A DNA stretch of 37,906 bases, taken from Bacteroidales bacterium. Its GTDB lineage: Bacteria; Bacteroidota; Bacteroidia; Bacteroidales; UBA4181. The DNA is taken from positions 1 through 37,906 of the forward strand of contig JAISDP010000138.1 in assembly GCA_031264715.1 (NCBI GenBank). The letters are read 5' to 3'. Below, in pieces: positions 24,106 to 32,449 of this stretch. The position numbers and the translations under genes are program-made. The stretch's first letter is position 1; the number at the start of each line of letters is the position of its first letter. The notes beneath the pieces were generated by a model that searched no databases, was not told the origin of the DNA, and worked only from the letters and a program-made list of their open reading frames with translations.

Positions 24106-26664
24106 TCACAGCGCTGCTTCGTTTCCCGAAACCATGCACTTTTTCACATCAATAACGCCATACTTCACATCGACAAACGGTTTTCCGTTTTTCAGCCCGA
24201 CATTTCCAAACCCCGTGCCGGTCGATAAGAATGAAACAAAGTCATTTCCAACCCGCGAGTTGATATACAGCGTTTTATCAACCGCATCGTAACGCACTCC
24301 CGTCAATCCCTCGATCAGGGCGTAACTTGCCATTGCCCGCGCATACCACGCACCGCACTCATATTCGTTGAACGGATTGCGGATACGCCCGTCATACCTG
24401 TCCCTGCAAGTACGAACAATGTCCAGACCCTTTTCTACTTCGCCTTCGAACATCAAGTGCGATGCCGCCTGGTATTCAATGCCTGTCCATACCTCGTCGC
24501 TGTATACAAAGGGCAGGCTTAGCTTTCCGCCTTTAGGCCAGCTACACAACAACAGGCCGCCATCCTCGCCCAGCGCAAAGGTTGGCCGCTGCGGATTGGC
24601 ATGGTTTTGCAAGTCCTTTTTCAGGTTGTATTTGTGTACGGATTTCAAGTGACTGGCGATCTTTTCAGGATCGATCACTTCGGGCATCCCGCATACCAGG
24701 GACATCCACGAACCAAGGACTCCGTCGGACAGGCAGCCTTTGCCGTATTGGTATTTGGGGCCTTCCTTTTCCAGTAATTTAAGCGCTTCGGCGGAATAAT
24801 GAGTATGGAAAGTCTGGGCTTTTGTTGGGTCGGGAGCGTTCAGGCCTTTCCAGCGAATATCATGAATAAAATATTCTCCGTCGTAGAGTTTGTTTTCCAT
24901 ATAATCTTTGCTTTTGGCCAGCAAGTCTTCATATTCGGAAACGTTTTCATCCAGCGCTTTTCCCATCAAGACCGCGGCCTGCAATGCTCCCGAATAAAAA
25001 CTGTTGATCATCCCGTTCGGCCCCCAAAATTCAATGTCGTAGGTATTGTGATGAGGTTCTTCAACTGCTCCTGTTTTCCTGGGGTCCCATGTCCCGATAC
25101 AATAGTCCATGCTCGATTTCACATACGGATAGATGGTTTTTAACCAATCGGCGCTGCCGGATATTCTCCATTCGCGGTACACTTTCATGATCCCGCCTAA
25201 CTGTCCGTCAGCCGCCGAATGAAAGTCATGGATTACGGGGCGTATGGGCAAATTGCTACGGAATGTCTGGTGTCCCTCCGTATTTTGGCTTACGAAAAAT
25301 TCCGTTTCGCGCAATGTCCTTTCCATGGCTGGGAATAAATGTGGAACGGCCTGTGCATAATTCCACACATGCGTACAGGAACCGTGGCAAGAACCCCATG
25401 TATCGCCGCACCCTTCCCAGTTCCACATCCGTCCGTCGTACTGGCGGAAAACGGTGGGGGATTTTAATATGGTCAGGTTTGCCGCAACCGCTTCGATAAC
25501 TTCAGCGGGTAGCGTGCTCCTGTAAAAAGCATCGCTGAAAATTTCCGATTTCGCTTTCAGGTCTTTATAATGATCCATCCAGTAAGCGGCGACTTCGCCT
25601 ACGTCATTGAATTTGCTGCCATACCAGGGACGGTAATTGCCTTCGCCTTTGTTGTCGTACGGATAGCATGAGTTGGCGCTGTCGGCGCAAGCAGGAGGAT
25701 TGGGAACATCCGTATTTGATTTGGGCTCTCCTCCTATCCTCAAATGGGAATAAGGCACATACCAGGCCATGTAAAGCTTTACGGTCTTCGATTCGCCGGG
25801 CTTCAGCCCGAAGGGAACAAACAGCGATGCGCCGGGAGCGCCGGGCTCCTTTTCGGGACAGGTATTCATCACGCCTTCGGTCAATTCGTTCCAGCACATG
25901 GTTAAAGGATCGAACCAGGCTCCCCTGAACCAGCAGTGGTTGACAACAGTTTCGGGATTATCGGTGTAAATTGCGAAATTTCCCTGGTGGAAAGGCTCTT
26001 CTTCAGTTCCTGTCTGGCAAAGGACAAAACCGTTGTTCATGGAACTTATGTACGAATTTCCTTTGCCATGAACATACATGAAATTACGGGTGTTGCAGGA
26101 AAAAATTGCATCTATTTCCGTATTGCCCGTATTACGGAACTCATACTCCAGCCCTCCGACAGGCAGGCTTGAGTTATCGGCATCGGTGGGGATAAAGGGA
26201 TTCCACGCCGTTAACTTGACTTCAACGGGCATGTCGCTGTCTTTCAGCTCCAGTTCGGCAAAAGGGAAACGCGCCGTGAATGAGTTTTCTTTAAAACGCG
26301 GCAATCCCCAGGTTCCGCCGCCACCCAATGCGGAATGGGGCATCCCGAATTTTTTCCAGTCCGGCAGGAGACCTTCCAGGATTTTGGTTCCGTTTTCAAC
26401 GCCTTTGACATGCAGCGCCGCAAACATGGTTGGTTCATGGAACACATCGGGACGATGCCTTACGGACATGTTGGAGATGGCTCCGCTACCCTCGACACAG
26501 AACATTCCCGTTCCAAGACCTCCTATCGGAAAGGCAATCCTGGCCAAATGTTCTCCTTCATATTTGCCGTTAAATTTACGCGCTTTTGATGTGTCATTTT
26601 TACAACAGGCTCCCAACAATAAAATTGAAAGAACCGTGACCGAAATAATGAATGGTTTCTTCAT
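24106..26664 (-). CDS. GH116-like glycoside hydrolase lipoprotein
   Basis: This 852-residue lipoprotein (lipobox LLGAC, Cys at residue 20) has the two-domain GH116 layout. The N-terminal beta-sandwich begins HLARIAFPIGGLGTGMF; a C-terminal (alpha/alpha)6 domain runs from about residue 370. In the latter, RMWNWEGCGD (E417) aligns in my recollection with the LEG region that carries the GBA2 nucleophile. CLSDGVLGSW (D647) corresponds to the family's S/A-D-x-x-x-G-x-W acid/base motif. Other blocks are GSCTHVWNYAQAVPHLFP and NTYDIEFWGPNGMINSFYSGAL. GH116 includes beta-glucosidases and related exo-enzymes. Here the neighbours suggest a D-arabinofuranosidase or debranching role, which is inference. 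It lies between fucP and the DUF6786-like gene. Confidence 0.82.
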   Translation of the reverse strand: MKKPFIISVTVLSILLLGACCKNDTSKARKFNGKYEGEHLARIAFPIGGLGTGMFCVEGSGAISNMSVRHRPDVFHEPTMFAALHVKGVENGTKILEGLLPDWKKFGMPHSALGGGGTWGLPRFKENSFTARFPFAELELKDSDMPVEVKLTAWNPFIPTDADNSSLPVGGLEYEFRNTGNTEIDAIFSCNTRNFMYVHGKGNSYISSMNNGFVLCQTGTEEEPFHQGNFAIYTDNPETVVNHCWFRGAWFDPLTMCWNELTEGVMNTCPEKEPGAPGASLFVPFGLKPGESKTVKLYMAWYVPYSHLRIGGEPKSNTDVPNPPACADSANSCYPYDNKGEGNYRPWYGSKFNDVGEVAAYWMDHYKDLKAKSEIFSDAFYRSTLPAEVIEAVAANLTILKSPTVFRQYDGRMWNWEGCGDTWGSCHGSCTHVWNYAQAVPHLFPAMERTLRETEFFVSQNTEGHQTFRSNLPIRPVIHDFHSAADGQLGGIMKVYREWRISGSADWLKTIYPYVKSSMDYCIGTWDPRKTGAVEEPHHNTYDIEFWGPNGMINSFYSGALQAAVLMGKALDENVSEYEDLLAKSKDYMENKLYDGEYFIHDIRWKGLNAPDPTKAQTFHTHYSAEALKLLEKEGPKYQYGKGCLSDGVLGSWMSLVCGMPEVIDPEKIASHLKSVHKYNLKKDLQNHANPQRPTFALGEDGGLLLCSWPKGGKLSLPFVYSDEVWTGIEYQAASHLMFEGEVEKGLDIVRTCRDRYDGRIRNPFNEYECGAWYARAMASYALIEGLTGVRYDAVDKTLYINSRVGNDFVSFLSTGTGFGNVGLKNGKPFVDVKYGVIDVKKCMVSGNEAAL

Positions 26665-26677
26665 AATGGATACATTT

Positions 26678-26689
26678 TTAATCGTATTA
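26678..26689. promoter_or_regulatory. Degenerate operator-like site before the GH116-like gene
   Basis: TTAATCGTATTA shares the first eight bases with the LacI-type sites at 28170 and 29263 but departs from the palindrome in its second half (two mismatches). It lies 14 bp before the start codon of the GH116-like gene. It is listed as a weak candidate only. Confidence 0.25.
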
Positions 26690-26722
26690 TTTTAACAATT
26701 CGGGCTCATACCTGTTCAATAT

Positions 26723-28141
26723 TCATTCCGTTTGTTGCTTGCGGCAAATCGTAATACTGTACCAGGCAATGATCGCAAATGCAATGGCAGGCACCCAATA
26801 AGCGACCGTAATATTGGCTAAATCGGACAATGTACCCTGAATCTGCGTCAATACAGCGGCTCCGGCAATCGCCATGACCATACCGGCGCCTCCGATCTTG
26901 GTATCTTCGCCCAGGCCTTTGATGCCCGTTCCGTAAATCGTGGGGAACATTAACGACATGCAACCGGTAATACACATTAATGCATATACGCCGACCACTC
27001 CTTTCCCGTAAATCGTGATCAAACAAAATACAACGGCTGCAACGGCAAGCGTGGTCAATATCTTATCCATCCGGATGTATTTCATCAGCCAGGTGCATAC
27101 AAAACGCATGATCACAAACAATATCAACGACATGATGTAGTATGTGGCTCCTGCCTGTTCCGATGTCCTCGGCAACAGATCATCCAAGCCTGTAAATTCG
27201 CAGAAATTGTAGAATCCCGCGGCAACAGGCTCAACCGAACGGAGTGCGGTGATAATTTCGCCCGAAGAAGCATTGGCTCCCAATGATGCCACAACCGAGT
27301 CGAAATGGAGTTCCTGCATGGCGTAACGAATGATAAACGACCATACGGCTATTTGTGCGCCCACATAAAAGAATTGGGCAGCAACTCCCCAGACATAATT
27401 TTTATTTTTCTTCAACCGCTTAAAGGTACCGCCAAAATCAAGTTTCTGTCCGCCTTCCCGCAGTTTCGGCATTTTAGTAATAGCGATGCCCAGTAACAGT
27501 ACTGCCATAAAAATACCCAGCCATACATAAGTCATGGTAACAGCATTCAATTCCGCTCCCTGGATCGTTGCAAGCTCCTCAACGCTGATCGTTGCTCTTT
27601 CGGATGCCGTCAGCGTATTTAACTGCGACAGGATAAACACCTGACTGATGACCACGCCGCTAATAGCTCCGAAAGGATTAAACGACTGCGAAAAATTTAG
27701 CCGCCGTGTTGCTGTTTCCTCGGGCCCGATCGCATATACATAAGAATTAGCCGATGTTTCCAGCACGGAGAGTCCCGCAAAGAGAATGAAAATGGCAAAC
27801 AAATACATAATGAAGCTGATGTTGGCATTAACCTGCAGGCAAAGCATGGCAGGATAGAACATGAGCGCGCCCAGGATATATAATCCCAATCCGGCCATGA
27901 CACCTGCCTTGTATGTATACCTTTTGATAAACAGCGCGCCGGGAACAGCACAGCAACCATATCCCAACAGGTAACAAACAACTTGTATCCAGGCGGTTTT
28001 TGAGTCGGAAAGGCTCATGATGCGCTTGAAAGCCGCAAGCATCGTATCTGTTAAATTATTGGGAATCGCCCATGCAAAAAACAGGGTGGTCAACAGAATA
28101 AAAGGCCATACCAGGCTGCGCGTAATAATTTTCTTCTTCAT
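26723..28141 (-). CDS. fucP: FucP-type sugar:H+ symporter, probable D-arabinose uptake
   Basis: This 472-residue protein has twelve hydrophobic segments of the major facilitator superfamily and clear FucP features. NNLTDTML carries D32, matching the E. coli FucP proton-coupling aspartate. LSVLETSANSYVYAIGP carries E128, matching the second essential acidic residue. RRLNFSQSFNPFGAISG is the typical FucP/GluP segment. FucP moves L-fucose with a proton across the inner membrane and also accepts D-arabinose. With a FucI in the locus and D-arabinan-type glycosidases around it, D-arabinose is the likely cargo. It lies 62 bp after the regulator gene, with an operator-like site in that gap, and 58 bp before the GH116-like gene. 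The exact sugar is inferred. Confidence 0.88.
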   Translation of the reverse strand: MKKKIITRSLVWPFILLTTLFFAWAIPNNLTDTMLAAFKRIMSLSDSKTAWIQVVCYLLGYGCCAVPGALFIKRYTYKAGVMAGLGLYILGALMFYPAMLCLQVNANISFIMYLFAIFILFAGLSVLETSANSYVYAIGPEETATRRLNFSQSFNPFGAISGVVISQVFILSQLNTLTASERATISVEELATIQGAELNAVTMTYVWLGIFMAVLLLGIAITKMPKLREGGQKLDFGGTFKRLKKNKNYVWGVAAQFFYVGAQIAVWSFIIRYAMQELHFDSVVASLGANASSGEIITALRSVEPVAAGFYNFCEFTGLDDLLPRTSEQAGATYYIMSLILFVIMRFVCTWLMKYIRMDKILTTLAVAAVVFCLITIYGKGVVGVYALMCITGCMSLMFPTIYGTGIKGLGEDTKIGGAGMVMAIAGAAVLTQIQGTLSDLANITVAYWVPAIAFAIIAWYSITICRKQQTE

Positions 28142-28169
28142 ACTAATCTATTTATTTTCATGTTTCACA

Positions 28170-28181
28170 TTAATCGTTTAA
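28170..28181. promoter_or_regulatory. LacI-type operator candidate before fucP
   Basis: TTAATCGTTTAA, an imperfect palindrome with central CG, lies in the 62-bp gap between the regulator gene and fucP. The 13-bp string TTAATCGTTTAAC is identical to that at 29263-29275 before the regulator gene. Binding here would let the regulator control the transporter-enzyme block. Confidence 0.6.
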
Positions 28182-28203
28182 CTTACATCAACAAAATTAT
28201 TCA

Positions 28204-29214
28204 TTATTCTTCTGTACTTAACTTGGCAAACAGCTCTACTTTACTGGGAATGACCGTTCCTTTCACTATTTGATTTATCAATACATCAACGGCTAATTTT
28301 CCCATTTCGGGAATAGGCTGTAACACGCACGGAACAGGAGACTCCATTAGATCAAACGCATCGCTTTTATCAAAACAAATGGCCTTAACATCTTTAGATA
28401 CTTTGACCCCTCTTTCGAACATATATCTCAAACCGTGCAGTGCAATGCTATTCGTTGCGAAGAAAATCCCATCCGGTTTTTCGTTCTTTTCATTGAAGAA
28501 AAGGTCATCCAGCGCTGTTTTGATGTCCGCGTCAATGCTGATATAATTAATATCTTTAATCAGGTTTTCATCAAACAGTCCCGCTTTCTTCACCGTATCC
28601 ACATAACCCCGCTTTCTCTCCTGCATGTGTGGCAAATCGATCGTGTAACCAAATAATGCTATCCTTTTACATTTTTTATTGATCAGATGCTGCACGGCAG
28701 TTTTTGATGCCTGGTAATTGTCGATAACGACATAGCAAGTCTGCAATTCAGGATACCAGCGGTCAAGCAAAACCAGCGGGAAGTCCTTTTTGACGAGCTC
28801 TTCAATGGCAGGTTTACCATGTTCGGTGGGCACAATAATCAATCCATCCACCTGATGGCCAATTAGCACATCCAGAATCTTCACCAGTTTAGCGTCCGAT
28901 TCATTGGTATTGGTGATGATAACAGAATAACCGAATTTTTCGGCATATTCCTGAATATGAAATGCAAGATTCGCAAAAAACGGGTTCGATATATCGGCTA
29001 CTATTAAGCCTATGGTTTGGCTTTTCCCCATTCGCAGCCCCCGGGCCAAATGATTAGGCTCATAATTCAAGTCTTTGGCTACTTTCCTGATTTTTTCAGC
29101 CATTTCGCGACTTACGCGCCCTTCTTTATCTTTATCATTCAACACCAATGAAACCGTCGCGTTGGAAATGCCAACCTCTTGAGCTATAGTCTTTATGGAT
29201 ATACGCTTTTTCAT
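28204..29214 (-). CDS. LacI-family transcriptional regulator
   Basis: This 336-residue protein has an N-terminal LacI helix-turn-helix (residues about 4-28, SIKTIAQEVGISNATVSLVL) and hinge helix (LNYEPNHLARGLRMGK). A periplasmic-binding-protein-like effector domain follows (TIGLIVADISNPFFANLA; VDGLIIVPTEHG; DGIFFATNSIALHGLRYM). The effector is unknown, but a free pentose from the locus, such as D-arabinose or D-ribulose, is reasonable. It is the first gene of the locus and no HTCS, SusR or ECF/anti-sigma regulator is present, so it is probably the main local regulator. Its own promoter contains an operator-like palindrome in the -33/-7 spacer, suggesting autorepression. Confidence 0.93.
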   Translation of the reverse strand: MKKRISIKTIAQEVGISNATVSLVLNDKDKEGRVSREMAEKIRKVAKDLNYEPNHLARGLRMGKSQTIGLIVADISNPFFANLAFHIQEYAEKFGYSVIITNTNESDAKLVKILDVLIGHQVDGLIIVPTEHGKPAIEELVKKDFPLVLLDRWYPELQTCYVVIDNYQASKTAVQHLINKKCKRIALFGYTIDLPHMQERKRGYVDTVKKAGLFDENLIKDINYISIDADIKTALDDLFFNEKNEKPDGIFFATNSIALHGLRYMFERGVKVSKDVKAICFDKSDAFDLMESPVPCVLQPIPEMGKLAVDVLINQIVKGTVIPSKVELFAKLSTEE

Positions 29215-29247
29215 CTATCAAGAACAGGGTATCAACTAATATTTTTG

Positions 29248-29278
29248 CAAATAAAAGAATAATTAATCGTTTAACCAA
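29248..29278 (-). promoter_or_regulatory. Promoter of the LacI-type regulator gene
   Basis: On the minus strand TTG (29276-29278) is separated by 20 nt from TTTATTTG (29248-29255), one mismatch from TAnnTTTG. It lies 33 bp before the start codon at 29214. The operator-like palindrome 29263-29274 sits inside the spacer, where repressor binding would exclude RNA polymerase. Confidence 0.5.
29263..29274. promoter_or_regulatory. LacI-type operator candidate in the regulator's promoter
   Basis: TTAATCGTTTAA follows the pattern TTAA-W-CG-W-TTAA and is shared with the sites before fucP (identical) and fucI (perfect palindrome). Its place between the -33 and -7 boxes fits classical LacI-type repression. 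Confidence 0.6.
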
Positions 29279-29304
29279 ATATTTTTGAAAAAAATTACTG
29301 CCGT

Positions 29305-29409
29305 CTATCCACACCAATCCGTGCGATGGCTGTCGGCGGTGTTTACAACAATGTTTTGCGCGATGTCAAAGTCAGCGTCTTTAGCGGGAATACTTCTTTG
29401 TGATTTCAT
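29305..29409 (-). pseudogene. Short remnant of a Bacteroidetes hypothetical protein
   Basis: An ATG at 29409 opens a 34-codon frame (MKSQRSIPAKDADFDIAQNI onward) ending in a TAG at 29305-29307. The IP-x-x-DADF-x-x-x-Q opening is, from memory, the typical N-terminus of a family of roughly 200-residue Bacteroidetes hypothetical proteins. If so, the gene has been cut after about 30 codons, perhaps by a deletion, as nothing further follows before the regulator promoter. It could also be a chance frame. Confidence 0.4.
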
Positions 29410-29486
29410 TTTAATAAAATATAAAAGGTTATGAAATAATTGATTTTCAGGTTTGAAGTTATTATTTACGCATACGTGTATATGAT

Positions 29487-29603
29487 TCGCAGACGCGTGT
29501 TTTTATCTCGCAGACACGTGTTTTTGTCTCGCAGACACGTGTTTTTGTCTCGCAGACACGCGTCTGTGTCTCGCAGACGCGTGTTCGCGACTCGCAAGTT
29601 CGC
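29487..29603. repeat. 21-bp tandem repeat, five units plus a partial one
   Basis: Units starting TCGCAGAC at 29487, 29508, 29529, 29550 and 29571 are 21 bp long, followed by a partial unit at 29592. The second and third are identical (TCGCAGACACGTGTTTTTGTC). Others differ mostly by C/T or A/G changes, keeping ACGTG/ACGCG cores. The 29410-29824 gap otherwise holds AT-rich sequence with no clear gene; the open frame on the plus strand here is explained by the period of 21. Confidence 0.8.
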
Positions 29604-29824
29604 TATTTTAATGTCCATATGCGCATATTTCATGCGCATAAATATATAAATACTTGTGAAAAAAAATGTTTACTTTGCGCATTATTTATGCATGTTCGCC
29701 AGTATGCATGTTTTGCAGGAAAAGTTACAATTTGGTAATCAACGTAATGTAAAAATAAATCGAAAAAAACGTCTGAATTCTTGGATATATTTTAGAATTT
29801 CGCGTTCCATTAAACGCCAAAACT

Positions 29825-30934
29825 ATGTCCCATCAAAAAATACTCGAATCCAAACCTTATTATGATGTGTTAGACGGGCTCCGGGGAACGGCAGCCATCG
29901 TTATTTTAGTATTTCATTACTTAGAAATGATTTATCCCGAAGAGTACTCGGAAAACTTTATGGGACACGGTTTTCTTGCAGTTGATTTCTTTTTCTGCCT
30001 GTCCGGGTTTGTCACAGGGTTTGCTTACGACAACCGTATCAAAACTATTGGGATAAAAAGCTTTTTCGTCAACCGGTTGATTCGCCTGCATCCATTGGTA
30101 GTGTTGGGTAGCATCATCGGTTTTGCCGGTTTTGTGCTCAACCCCTTTGTCGATGGTATCCGGGAAGCCGGCTGGGGAAATCTATTGCCGGCGCTTGCCT
30201 GCTCCATGCTGTTGATTCCTGCCCCGTTTCTTCCTCTTCGCGGCGGCGGTCTGTTCCCATACAATACCCCTTCGTGGTCGCTGTTTTTGGAATATATTGC
30301 CAATGTGGTATATGCCCTGGTACTGTGCCGCATCAAGAAACCGGCGCTGCCTGTTTTAGGATGTATCTGCGCTGTCTGGCTGATGTACACTTCCTGTAAG
30401 GCGGGCTGGCTCATCAACGGGTGGGATATCAAAACCATCGGCGATGGCTTTCCCCGCGTTGGTTATTCCTTTACTGCCGGCTTGCTGATATTCCGTTACA
30501 GGCTGATATTACGCAACAGGATGGGATTTGTGCTGCCTTTTATCTTATTGATGAGTGTGTTTATGTATCCGCATGTCAATAACGACTGGTTTACCGAGGC
30601 GCTGATGGTGATCGCAGTGTTCCCGCTTATCATCAGCATCGGTGCAGGCGCTGATGCTACCGGACGGATGAAGAAATTCTGCATCTTCATCGGGAAACTG
30701 TCGTACCCGCTGTACATGACACACATCACAACCGTATGGATTTTCGGCGATTACTACTGCAAGGCTAAACCGCAAGGCATGGAATTAGTCGGTCTGGTTG
30801 CCTGTTTGTGCCTTTTCAACCTTGTGTTTGCATATGCTGTTATGCGGCTGTATGACGAGCCTGTCCGCGCGTGGTTGACGCAGAAAGCGAACAGATTGAA
30901 AACTTTGAGAAACAGTCTGAATAAGCAACGGTAA
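29825..30934 (+). CDS. Acyltransferase-3 family membrane protein (OafA/YrhL-like)
   Basis: This 369-residue protein has about ten transmembrane segments. Family landmarks are LDGLRGTAAIVILVFHY (R20 and H31, the conserved Arg and His of the first membrane segment), GFLAVDFFFCLSGFV, NRLIRLHPLVVLG with the conserved RLxPL-like segment, and FIGKLSYPLYMTHI near the C-terminus. Such proteins move acyl groups, usually acetyl, from the cytoplasm onto sugars of lipopolysaccharide, exopolysaccharide or peptidoglycan. The start at 29825 aligns with family N-termini. It is transcribed away from the D-arabinan locus and converges with the signal peptidase gene 20 bp later, so it seems a single-gene unit. 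The acceptor cannot be told from sequence. Confidence 0.88.
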   Translation: MSHQKILESKPYYDVLDGLRGTAAIVILVFHYLEMIYPEEYSENFMGHGFLAVDFFFCLSGFVTGFAYDNRIKTIGIKSFFVNRLIRLHPLVVLGSIIGFAGFVLNPFVDGIREAGWGNLLPALACSMLLIPAPFLPLRGGGLFPYNTPSWSLFLEYIANVVYALVLCRIKKPALPVLGCICAVWLMYTSCKAGWLINGWDIKTIGDGFPRVGYSFTAGLLIFRYRLILRNRMGFVLPFILLMSVFMYPHVNNDWFTEALMVIAVFPLIISIGAGADATGRMKKFCIFIGKLSYPLYMTHITTVWIFGDYYCKAKPQGMELVGLVACLCLFNLVFAYAVMRLYDEPVRAWLTQKANRLKTLRNSLNKQR

Positions 30935-30953
30935 TCCGCAGGAATTCATCACC

Positions 30954-32420
30954 CTACCGGCCGGCAGCCCTGAACATCCGGGTCAAGCGGATATTGAACG
31001 GGAAATTCTTTTCCTTATTCAGCGACAGCCATACGAATCGTGGCGCACCCACAATATGGTCTTCCGGCACGAATCCCCAGAAACGCGAATCAAGCGAATC
31101 GTGGCGATTGTCGCCCATCATCCAGTAATAATCCATCTTGAAGGTGTAACTGTCGGCCTTTGCGCCATTGATATAAATGTCGCCGCCCTGTATTTTCAGT
31201 TCGTTCCCTTCATAGGCCGTGATGATGCGCTCGTAGAAACTGATGTTCAAAGTATCAATCCTGACGGTAACGTCTTTTTTCGGTATCCACACCGGCCCGA
31301 AATTATCCAGGTTCCAGGAATAATGCCCGTTGTGCGGAAATATTTCGCTGTCGTAAACACCCTGAGGCCTCACCCTTTTTTCAACCGACCGCACATTTCC
31401 CAACTTCTCGAGTTCCTCGACATTTGCAGCGATCAGTTGTATTTCGTACAACCCGTCGCTCAACGGGTGCACATCATCCTTATATATGTCCAATTTTTCG
31501 AGTGTACGGGTATTGATGCGCGAACCGTCGGTTTGTACTATATATCGGAACTGTATTTTTGGAAATTGCTTCTGGGGTTTGCCGTTCACGTATACCTGGG
31601 TGTTAACGATCTTTAAGGTATCGCCGGGAAGGGCGACACAGCGTTTGATGTAGTTATCGCGTTTGTCAACCGGGCGAACGGTAATTTCGTTGTGGGCAAG
31701 CACATACTTTCGAGCCATATCCATGTAATGATCAAAATGTTGAAGCGACTTGCCGGCCATTTTATCCTGACCTTCAAACTCACCCGCTACTCGCCGCAAT
31801 TGCAAATAATAGCTGTCCGACTGGTATTGCACGAGTACCGTATCGCCTTCGGGAAAGTTAAAAACCACAATATCATCATTCTTAATGTGCGTAAAACCCG
31901 TCAACCGCTTGTAAGGCCACTGTATCCATTCCAGGTACGATTTAGTATCGGTTGTCAACGGCATGGTGTGCTGCGCAAACGGGAAAGAAAGCGGCGTGTT
32001 GGGTATTTTTGGACCATATTTCAACTTGCTTACAAACAGGTGATCGCCTATTTGCAGGGTTTTTTCCATGGAACCGGTTGGGATTTTATAGTTCTGGAAC
32101 ACAAAGATATTGATCAGTGTTACCGCGATAACAGCGAAAATCAATGCATCAATCCATTCCACCACTTTGCTGTTGGGGCCTTCGCGCTTTTTCCAGAAAG
32201 TCCAGTTGACTTTTTTCGATACATAAATGTCAAACAGGACAGGCACACCTGCCAGCAACCACCAATTACCTACCCAATACGCCCAAAGCAGGTACAGGAA
32301 AGTGATCAATCCGAATTTGAAATATTTATTGGATAATACCTTTACAAATTGTGGAATCTCCTGCTGCCTCTTTGCAGTATCTTTCTTTGTTTGGATATCT
32401 TTATTCTTTGCGTCTTTCAT
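30954..32420 (-). CDS. lepB: Signal peptidase I
   Basis: This 488-residue inner-membrane protease cleaves signal peptides from exported proteins. The Ser/Lys dyad is visible: S117 in YKIPTGSMEKTL and K259 in RDNYIKRCVALPGD. The terminal box MGDNRHDSLDSRFWGFVP is intact. Two hydrophobic segments around residues 36-66 and a third before the catalytic serine (about 90-108) anchor it. It is longer than E. coli LepB (324) because of a large insertion between boxes, normal for Bacteroidetes. It is probably housekeeping, and would serve the many exported proteins encoded nearby. A promoter-like box and a hairpin leader precede it. Confidence 0.95.
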   Translation of the reverse strand: MKDAKNKDIQTKKDTAKRQQEIPQFVKVLSNKYFKFGLITFLYLLWAYWVGNWWLLAGVPVLFDIYVSKKVNWTFWKKREGPNSKVVEWIDALIFAVIAVTLINIFVFQNYKIPTGSMEKTLQIGDHLFVSKLKYGPKIPNTPLSFPFAQHTMPLTTDTKSYLEWIQWPYKRLTGFTHIKNDDIVVFNFPEGDTVLVQYQSDSYYLQLRRVAGEFEGQDKMAGKSLQHFDHYMDMARKYVLAHNEITVRPVDKRDNYIKRCVALPGDTLKIVNTQVYVNGKPQKQFPKIQFRYIVQTDGSRINTRTLEKLDIYKDDVHPLSDGLYEIQLIAANVEELEKLGNVRSVEKRVRPQGVYDSEIFPHNGHYSWNLDNFGPVWIPKKDVTVRIDTLNISFYERIITAYEGNELKIQGGDIYINGAKADSYTFKMDYYWMMGDNRHDSLDSRFWGFVPEDHIVGAPRFVWLSLNKEKNFPFNIRLTRMFRAAGR

Positions 32421-32449
32421 GGGAATGAATGATTTATTTTAATGAAAAA

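Noticed and set aside
12658..28141. Interpretation as an L-fucose utilisation locus because of fucI and fucP
   Set aside because: No fucosidase, fuculokinase or fuculose aldolase is present, while DUF4185 and two DUF2961 enzymes, both linked to D-arabinofuranosides, surround the genes.
29440..29649. Small Arg/Val-rich protein across the 21-bp repeat
   Set aside because: It exists only because the tandem repeat has a period of 21; no start context or homologous feature.
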